Shown here: one piece after another, positions 57,980-64,000 of the stretch
How positions within the stretch are numbered: position 1 is the stretch's first letter
Layout of the letters: every line of letters begins with the position of its first letter
DNA from: Amycolatopsis keratiniphila subsp. keratiniphila
Lineage (GTDB): Bacteria > Actinomycetota > Actinomycetes > Mycobacteriales > Pseudonocardiaceae
NCBI RefSeq assembly: GCF_001620365.2
Contig: NZ_LQMT02000007.1
Coordinates: 76,216-140,215 of the forward strand
DNA length: 64,000 bases
Direction: 5' to 3'
Program-made: the position numbers and the translations under genes
The notes under the pieces: generated by a model
What the model was told of the DNA's origin: nothing
Seen by the model: only the letters and a program-made list of their open reading frames with translations
The model's database searches: none

Positions 57980-58840
57980 TCAGTGGCTCCGCAAGGAAAA
58001 CGGCGGCACCGTGTTCGCCCTCAGCGCGTCTTCGTCCATAGTGGACTCACCGATCCCGGCCTTGCCGATCTTCTCCGCGACGAGAGCGCCGGGATCGGCG
58101 AGCGCGTCGGCCCTGCCGCTCAGGAAGGCCCACTCGTGCTCGTCCGAACCGTAGTAGAGCACGGTCCCGAACGATTCGGTGAACCTGCGCCACGCCGCGA
58201 TCAGCGTCTGGTTACGCCACAGCGTCGGGCAGCCGGCCTGGCAGCCGACCACTCCCCCGTCGGTGAGCAGCGCCGTGCACCGGGCCAGGAAGTCGGTTCC
58301 GTACAACCGGTTGTGCTGCGCCGCCGGATCGTCGTTCTCGTCCGGCAGGTCGATCACGACCACGTCGTAGGAGTCGCCGCGCTCCTGGGCTTCGGCGAGG
58401 AACTCCCACCCGTCGCGGTAGTGGACCCGGATCTTCCCCTCCCCGCGTTCGGCACGGGCGAGATCGTCGAGGGTGTAGCCGTAGGGAAGGTGTTCGGCGC
58501 AGGCACGCACCGCTTCGGCGTCGATGTCGACGTGGTCGACCACCTCCGCCCCGGCCGCGACGGCGAGCTGGGAGGCGACCCCTTCGCTGGACCCGATGAT
58601 CAGCACCCGCTCGACGCGTTCGGCGAGCAGCAGTGTCGGCACCATCAGCGCCTCGTGGTAGACGAGCTGGCTCAGCTCGGTGCTCTGCCGTTCGTCGTCG
58701 CAGAAGAGCGAGACCCCCTGCGCGGTCCGTCCGATGAGGACGTTCTGGAACGCGGTGCGGCCCTCGAACAGGACCTCCTCGACGTCCCAGTTCCGGGTGA
58801 GCCCCGCGCCCATCGGCTCGACGATCACTCGCTGCGCCAT
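57980..58840 (-). CDS. speE: Spermidine synthase (polyamine aminopropyltransferase)
   Basis: 286 residues. Transfers aminopropyl from decarboxylated SAM to putrescine or a related diamine. Signature blocks: TAFQNVLIGRTAQGVSLFCD, STELSQLVYHEALMVPTLLL, VLIIGSSEGVASQLAVAAGA and VVVIDLPDENDDPAAQHNRL with the catalytic Asp region. The start ATG overlaps the speD stop by one nucleotide (TGATG). The usual start Met-aligned length and motifs are intact. Confidence 0.92.
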   Translation of the reverse strand: MAQRVIVEPMGAGLTRNWDVEEVLFEGRTAFQNVLIGRTAQGVSLFCDDERQSTELSQLVYHEALMVPTLLLAERVERVLIIGSSEGVASQLAVAAGAEVVDHVDIDAEAVRACAEHLPYGYTLDDLARAERGEGKIRVHYRDGWEFLAEAQERGDSYDVVVIDLPDENDDPAAQHNRLYGTDFLARCTALLTDGGVVGCQAGCPTLWRNQTLIAAWRRFTESFGTVLYYGSDEHEWAFLSGRADALADPGALVAEKIGKAGIGESTMDEDALRANTVPPFSLRSH

Positions 58841-59211
58841 CAGTTCTCTCCTCGTTCCACAGTGGACATCCGGACGGTGCCCGCGCCCAGCATCTTCGCC
58901 AGCAGCGCGACCGCGCGCTCCGGATCCGCCCGGTCCCCGCAGGTGAACACGTCCACGAACACCGAGCCGATCTCCGGGTAGGTGTGCACCGACGCGTGTG
59001 ATTCGGCCAGCAGCGCGAGCACCGTGACCCCTTGCGGGGCGAAGGAATGCGACACGACTTCGCAGACCGTCGCCCCCGCCTCGGTCACCGCTTCGGCGAG
59101 GGTCTTCTTGAGGAGTACGGCGTCGTCGAGCAACGACGGCTCGATCCCCTCGAACTCCGCGAGTACGTGGCGGCCGGCGAACCGGCCGACGAGTGGTTCT
59201 TCACCCGGCAT
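58840..59211 (-). CDS. speD: S-adenosylmethionine decarboxylase proenzyme
   Basis: 123 residues, prokaryotic class 1B. Provides decarboxylated SAM for SpeE. The self-cleavage site is visible as LAESHASVHTYPEIGSVFVD: cleavage between Glu70 and Ser71 makes the pyruvoyl group. GRHVLAEFEGIEPSLLDD at the N-terminus and VFTCGDRADPERAVALLAK are typical. The ATG at 59211 has GGGAGG upstream and lies within the end of the decarboxylase gene (11-nt overlap). Confidence 0.92.
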   Translation of the reverse strand: MPGEEPLVGRFAGRHVLAEFEGIEPSLLDDAVLLKKTLAEAVTEAGATVCEVVSHSFAPQGVTVLALLAESHASVHTYPEIGSVFVDVFTCGDRADPERAVALLAKMLGAGTVRMSTVERGEN

Positions 59212-60343
59212 CGGCGAACCTCCCCACACAATAGGTGCGCAACGGCTCGATTCCGTTGAAGGCGACGGATGAATAGCTGGCGGTGTACGCCCCGGTGCCC
59301 GGGATGTCCAGCCGGTCGCCCGCCTTCAACGACCTCGGCAGCGCGCACGGCGTCCGCTGGTACAACACGTCGTCACCATCGCAGGTCGGCCCCGCGAGGA
59401 CCACCGGTCCTTCCGGTCCTTTAACGCCGACGGGCTCCAGCCGATACGCGACGGCTTCGTTCTCGCACTCGGCCATTCCGTTGTACCTGCCGACGTCGAG
59501 ATAGACCCAGCGGCGTTCGTCGGCGGCGGCGCGAGTGGTCACCAGGACGACTTCGGTCCTGATCAGCCCGGCGTCGGCGACGATCACGCGGCCGGGCTCC
59601 AGCAGCAGCTCCGGCTCCGGCAGATGCTCGCCGAGGGCGGCGTGGATCGCCGTCGCGTAGTCCGTCAGCGACGGCACGGGCTCCCGGTGTTCCGTGGCGA
59701 AGCCGCCACCGATGTTCAGCCGCTCCAGTACGACGCCCGCTTCGGCGGCGACCTTGGCCGCGGTCGCGATCCCGATCTCCCAGGCGGCCGGATCCGGCTG
59801 CTGCGAGCCGACGTGGAACGCGATCCCCGGGCGCAGCCCGGCTTCCACGGCCTGACGGAGCAGGACGGCCGCCACCGCCGGTTCGCAGCCGAACTTGTGG
59901 CCGAACGGCGTCACGGAGTCCGGGCCGCCGGTCAGCAGGCGGACCGAGACCAGCGAACCGGGCGCGTGCCCGGCCAGATTCGCCAGATCACCGGCGGAGT
60001 CCGTGGTGAATTCACGGACTCCGCGCGCGTAAGCGAAGGCGATGTCCGCCGGCTTCTTGATCGTGTTGCCGTACGCCAGTTCCGACGGCCGCGCGCCCCG
60101 GGACAGGCACAGCTCGATCTCCGCCGTACCCGCCACGTCGAATCCCGCGCCGGTCGACGCCACCGCGTCGAGTACCTCGGGAGCCGGATTCGCCTTCACC
60201 GCGTAACGGATCAGCGCACCCGGGAAAGCCGCCGACACCGCGGCCGCACGCTCCGCGACGAGGTCGGTGTCGACGACCAGGCACGGCGTCGGCGGCTCGC
60301 GATCCGCCAGGAAGGCGCGGATCCGGTTCAGGCTTTCGGTCAC
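59201..60343 (-). CDS. PLP-dependent ornithine/lysine-type decarboxylase
   Basis: 380 residues, fold-type III (alanine-racemase-like) decarboxylase that forms the diamine substrate for SpeE. PLP-Lys50 in ALIRYAVKANPAPEVLDAVA, the PLP-binding HVGSQQPDP and GGGFATEH, LLLEPGRVIVADAG and the active-site Cys in VLAGPTCDGDDVLY. The family includes ornithine and lysine decarboxylases; which diamine is made cannot be told from sequence alone. It is first in a decarboxylase-speD-speE operon with overlapping genes. Confidence 0.88.
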   Translation of the reverse strand: MTESLNRIRAFLADREPPTPCLVVDTDLVAERAAAVSAAFPGALIRYAVKANPAPEVLDAVASTGAGFDVAGTAEIELCLSRGARPSELAYGNTIKKPADIAFAYARGVREFTTDSAGDLANLAGHAPGSLVSVRLLTGGPDSVTPFGHKFGCEPAVAAVLLRQAVEAGLRPGIAFHVGSQQPDPAAWEIGIATAAKVAAEAGVVLERLNIGGGFATEHREPVPSLTDYATAIHAALGEHLPEPELLLEPGRVIVADAGLIRTEVVLVTTRAAADERRWVYLDVGRYNGMAECENEAVAYRLEPVGVKGPEGPVVLAGPTCDGDDVLYQRTPCALPRSLKAGDRLDIPGTGAYTASYSSVAFNGIEPLRTYCVGRFADAG

Positions 60344-60388
60344 ACGCCCCAGGGTGTCAAAGGCCGATCATCGGCCCGGAACCCGGGG

Positions 60389-60577
60389 TCACGCGCGGGC
60401 GTCACCCGAGGCCTGCTCCGGCAGGTCGACCCCGTGTTCGGCGGCCAGTCGCTCCAGGTTGGCCAGATCGGCGCCGACGGCCGAGGCCCGGTCCTCGTCA
60501 GAGGCCTGCTTGGCGATCTGAACGTCCTTCCTCGCCTGCCGTACCCGGTCCCGCAGATTCACCGCGAACTCGCTCAT
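60389..60577 (-). CDS. Small charged helical hypothetical protein
   Basis: 62 residues from the ATG at 60577, preceded by GGGGGTGCACG. Rich in Lys, Arg, Asp, Glu and Ala (DRVRQARKDVQIAKQASDED, NLERLAAEHGVDLPEQA), predicted to be a helical hairpin. No family recognised. Its start overlaps the stop of a 27-codon frame (ATGA). Lies between the MFS exporter and the polyamine operon, all read leftwards. Confidence 0.6.
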   Translation of the reverse strand: MSEFAVNLRDRVRQARKDVQIAKQASDEDRASAVGADLANLERLAAEHGVDLPEQASGDARA

Positions 60578-60657
60578 CGTGCACCCCCGATCTCCCGCAC
60601 CTTGTCTGCTTTCACCCTAGGACCCTCCGAATCGGTCACCCACGTGATCTGCGTCAT
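60574..60657 (-). CDS. Very small possible upstream peptide
   Basis: 27 residues (MTQITWVTDSEGPRVKADKV then REIGGAR), stop overlapping the next ATG by 4 nt, which is a coupling arrangement. No ribosome site precedes the ATG at 60657. It could be a real small protein or the leader of the following gene. Confidence 0.3.
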   Translation of the reverse strand: MTQITWVTDSEGPRVKADKVREIGGAR

Positions 60658-60715
60658 CACGGGTTCGTTCGCGTCGGAGTGAAGCAGTATGACGGCTGCG
60701 CCCGGGTTTCGCAGA

Positions 60716-61900
60716 TCAGCGGAGCCCGGCTTTTTCACCGGCCTCCCGCACGACCGGCCGCCGGGCGAGCACCGCGAGCGGGACGAGGGCGCACAAACCG
60801 CCCGCGACGCCGACCAGGACGTAGCCACCCAGGCCGAAGAGCTGCCCGGCGAGCAGGCTCGCCCCGGCGGAAGTGCCCCACACGAAGGCGTCCACCGTGC
60901 CCTGCGCCCTCGTCCGCTGGGCGGCCGGGAGATCGCGGCTGAGCATGCTGCTGCCGCCGACGAACACCAGGTTCCAGCCGTAGCCCAGCAGGAAGAGCGC
61001 GACCGGGATTCCCACGTGATGCGAATCGGGGGCGCCGATCACGGTGACCGCCGCGACGGTGATCGTCCCGATCCCGCCGAAGATGGTCACGCGGCCGCCC
61101 CAGCGGTCGGCGATCCAGCCGGACAACGGCGCCAGCGCGAACATCCCGGCCAGATGGGCACTCAGCACCCAGCCGACGACGTCGAGCCCCTGGCCGTGCT
61201 CGTGCAACTGGACCGGGGTCATCGTCATCACCGCCACCATCGCCAGCTGAGCGCCGACCATCGCCACGAGCGGCCCGAGGACCACCGGGTTCCGCACGGA
61301 CATCCGCTCCCCCTTGGGCACGCCCTCCACCGGGGCGGCGAGGCCGCGCGGCAGGGTGGCGACGGCGACCACGGCGATGGCCACGACGATCGCCCCCGCC
61401 GCGATCGGACCGGACAGGGCGGGGAGCTCGGCGGCTTCCGCCCGCGCTGCTGCGGGCGCGATCAGGGCGGGCCCCGCGACCGCGCCGACGGTGCCGGCCC
61501 AGACCATTGTGGACAGTGCGAAACCCTTGCGGTGCTCGGGCGACAGATCGGCCGCGGTGTACCGCGAGAGCTGTGCCCCGCTGTTGCCGAAGCCGATCAA
61601 GGGCATCCCCGCCACCAGCGCGAGCACGGATCCGCCGAGCACACCGGCGAACGAGATCAGCGCGCCCGTCACCGCCGCTCCGTACATCAACACCAGGACG
61701 AACCGCCTGCCGTACCGCGCGGCCAGCGCGCCCGACCACAACGAGCCCGCGGCGGAACCGAGAACCAGCACGGCGCTCGGCAACCCGCTCCAGGCCGCGC
61801 CGGCGTGCTCGACCATGATCAACGCGGCCGTGGTGGACAGCCCGACGACCGCGGTGCTGAGACAGGCGACGCCCATGAAGAGCGCGAACATCGGTTTCAT
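60716..61900 (-). CDS. MFS transporter
   Basis: 394 residues with about 12 hydrophobic segments. It opens with MKPMFALFMGVACLSTAVVG, shows motif A in GSLWSGALAARYGRRFVLVL and a duplicated form in LSGWIADRWGGRVTIFGGIG after a short central loop. Probably an exporter of small molecules; the substrate is unknown. Divergent from the Lrp-type regulator, 93 nt apart, which may control it. Confidence 0.85.
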   Translation of the reverse strand: MKPMFALFMGVACLSTAVVGLSTTAALIMVEHAGAAWSGLPSAVLVLGSAAGSLWSGALAARYGRRFVLVLMYGAAVTGALISFAGVLGGSVLALVAGMPLIGFGNSGAQLSRYTAADLSPEHRKGFALSTMVWAGTVGAVAGPALIAPAAARAEAAELPALSGPIAAGAIVVAIAVVAVATLPRGLAAPVEGVPKGERMSVRNPVVLGPLVAMVGAQLAMVAVMTMTPVQLHEHGQGLDVVGWVLSAHLAGMFALAPLSGWIADRWGGRVTIFGGIGTITVAAVTVIGAPDSHHVGIPVALFLLGYGWNLVFVGGSSMLSRDLPAAQRTRAQGTVDAFVWGTSAGASLLAGQLFGLGGYVLVGVAGGLCALVPLAVLARRPVVREAGEKAGLR

Positions 61901-61993
61901 GATTCAAACCTAGGGATTCCGGGCGCCTCGGCGAATAGGCTGACGAAGGCCTCGCGGGGGTGCGGGGCGCATCATGGAAGGAATCCAGGCGCG

Positions 61994-62497
61994 ATGACCT
62001 TACGATCGGAAAGGGCGCTGGACGACCTCGACTGGCGGCTCCTCGAAACGCTCCAGGCCGACGGGCGGCTCTCGTTCAAGGAGCTGGGCCGCCGCGTGAA
62101 CCTGTCGGCGCCCGCTGTCGCCGACCGGGTCAGGCGGTTGGAGGAGGCGGGCGTCATCACCGGCTATCGCGCCCAGGTCGACGCCAACCGTGCCGGGTAC
62201 GGCCTCCAGGCGTTCGTCGAGATGCGCTGCTCGCTCGGCAGCTGCCTGCTGCGCACCAGCAAATCGGACGACTATCCCGAGGTGGTCGAGCTGCACCGGC
62301 TCAGCGGCGACCGGTGCACCATGCTGAAGGTGCGGGCCGTATCGCTCGAACACCTCGAAGGCCTCTTCGAACGGCTGGGCAAACACGGCGAGATCAGGTC
62401 GTCGGTCGTGCTGTCGACCCAGTACGAGGGCAGGCCGGTCGGCCCGCCGGTCGAGGACTACCTGAAGGCGACCAAGAGCGAGGGCTGGAGCGTCTGA
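61994..62497 (+). CDS. Lrp/AsnC-family transcriptional regulator
   Basis: 167 residues from the ATG at 61994. Winged helix: LDWRLLETLQADGRLSFKEL, VNLSAPAVADRVRRLEEAGV (residues about 12-55), then the AsnC effector domain (YGLQAFVEMRCSLGSCLLRT, DYPEVVELHRLSGDRCTMLK). Lrp-type regulators usually respond to amino acids. Divergent from the MFS transporter gene, which is the probable target. The longer upstream frame crosses that promoter region and was not used. Confidence 0.87.
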   Translation: MTLRSERALDDLDWRLLETLQADGRLSFKELGRRVNLSAPAVADRVRRLEEAGVITGYRAQVDANRAGYGLQAFVEMRCSLGSCLLRTSKSDDYPEVVELHRLSGDRCTMLKVRAVSLEHLEGLFERLGKHGEIRSSVVLSTQYEGRPVGPPVEDYLKATKSEGWSV

Positions 62498-62641
62498 AGA
62501 CGGATCAGGAATCGAGAAGCGAAAGGCCCCCGAACTCACCTAGCGTGACCATCGTCGAGGACGAACGGCTCGAAGCTGGTTAGATCGAGCCCGGTGAGGC
62601 TGACGGAACGTACACGCGGCCCCCATGAGGATGGAGAAACG

Positions 62642-64000
<1,359 letters not shown>

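Overview
The window is high-GC DNA with strong third-position G/C bias, GTG starts, 4-nt start/stop overlaps and actinobacterial families (CebEFG-type importer, DevR/DevS dormancy genes, PspAB, ANTAR proteins). This fits a filamentous actinomycete, most likely Pseudonocardiaceae such as Amycolatopsis; the assignment is from gene content and repeat style only. No rRNA, tRNA, CRISPR array, transposase or phage gene was seen.

Layout. 1-15.2 kb: an L-arabinose regulon read leftwards, with a LacI-type regulator, a four-gene YtfQRT-YjfF-like importer, araB-araD-araA, a ChvE-GguA-GguB-like importer and a secreted GH51 arabinofuranosidase cut by the window edge. Three near-identical 14-bp LacI-type operators sit upstream of the regulator, the first importer and araB. 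15.4-21.3 kb: a CebR-like repressor divergent from a cebEFG-bglC-like operon with a perfect TGGGAGCGCTCCCA operator; no ATPase is encoded here, so a shared MsiK-type ATPase elsewhere is expected. 21.3-23.1 kb: an ABC-F ATPase preceded by a short leader ORF and nested hairpins. 23.1-24 kb: gene-free DNA with palindromes and two tandem copies of a 247-bp unit. On the minus strand each copy has an ECF-sigma-like promoter and an intrinsic terminator, so it looks like a pair of paralogous small RNA genes.

24-44 kb is mixed metabolism and regulation: YjbR-like protein, methyltransferase, glycosyltransferase, a TetR/CYP102-like P450 pair, an AhpD-like protein, an Fe-S-type regulator beside a GTP cyclohydrolase I, MFS exporters, a KAP-family P-loop NTPase, a flavin reductase-like protein, an SRPBCC-acyl-CoA ligase fusion, a second acyl-CoA synthetase divergent from a GAF-LuxR regulator, a GlxA-type AraC regulator, an epoxide-hydrolase-like secreted protein and a secreted propeller-like protein.

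43.2-57.9 kb is a dormancy/stress-sensing island: two Acg-type nitroreductases, a Rv1738-like protein, a DevS-like heme GAF kinase, DevR, two ANTAR proteins, a stand-alone receiver, a soluble hybrid kinase with seven 92-residue HAMP-type repeats, a PAS kinase with its LuxR regulator, and PspAB. Several promoters carry a recurrent DevR-box-like motif. 58-60.3 kb is a polyamine operon (decarboxylase, SpeD, SpeE) with overlapping genes. The right end holds an MFS exporter divergent from an Lrp-type regulator and a UvrA-like ATPase cut by the window edge.

The intergenic spaces are unusually rich in palindromic repeats. At least four sequence families (A-D below) sit at operon ends, where they probably serve as terminators.
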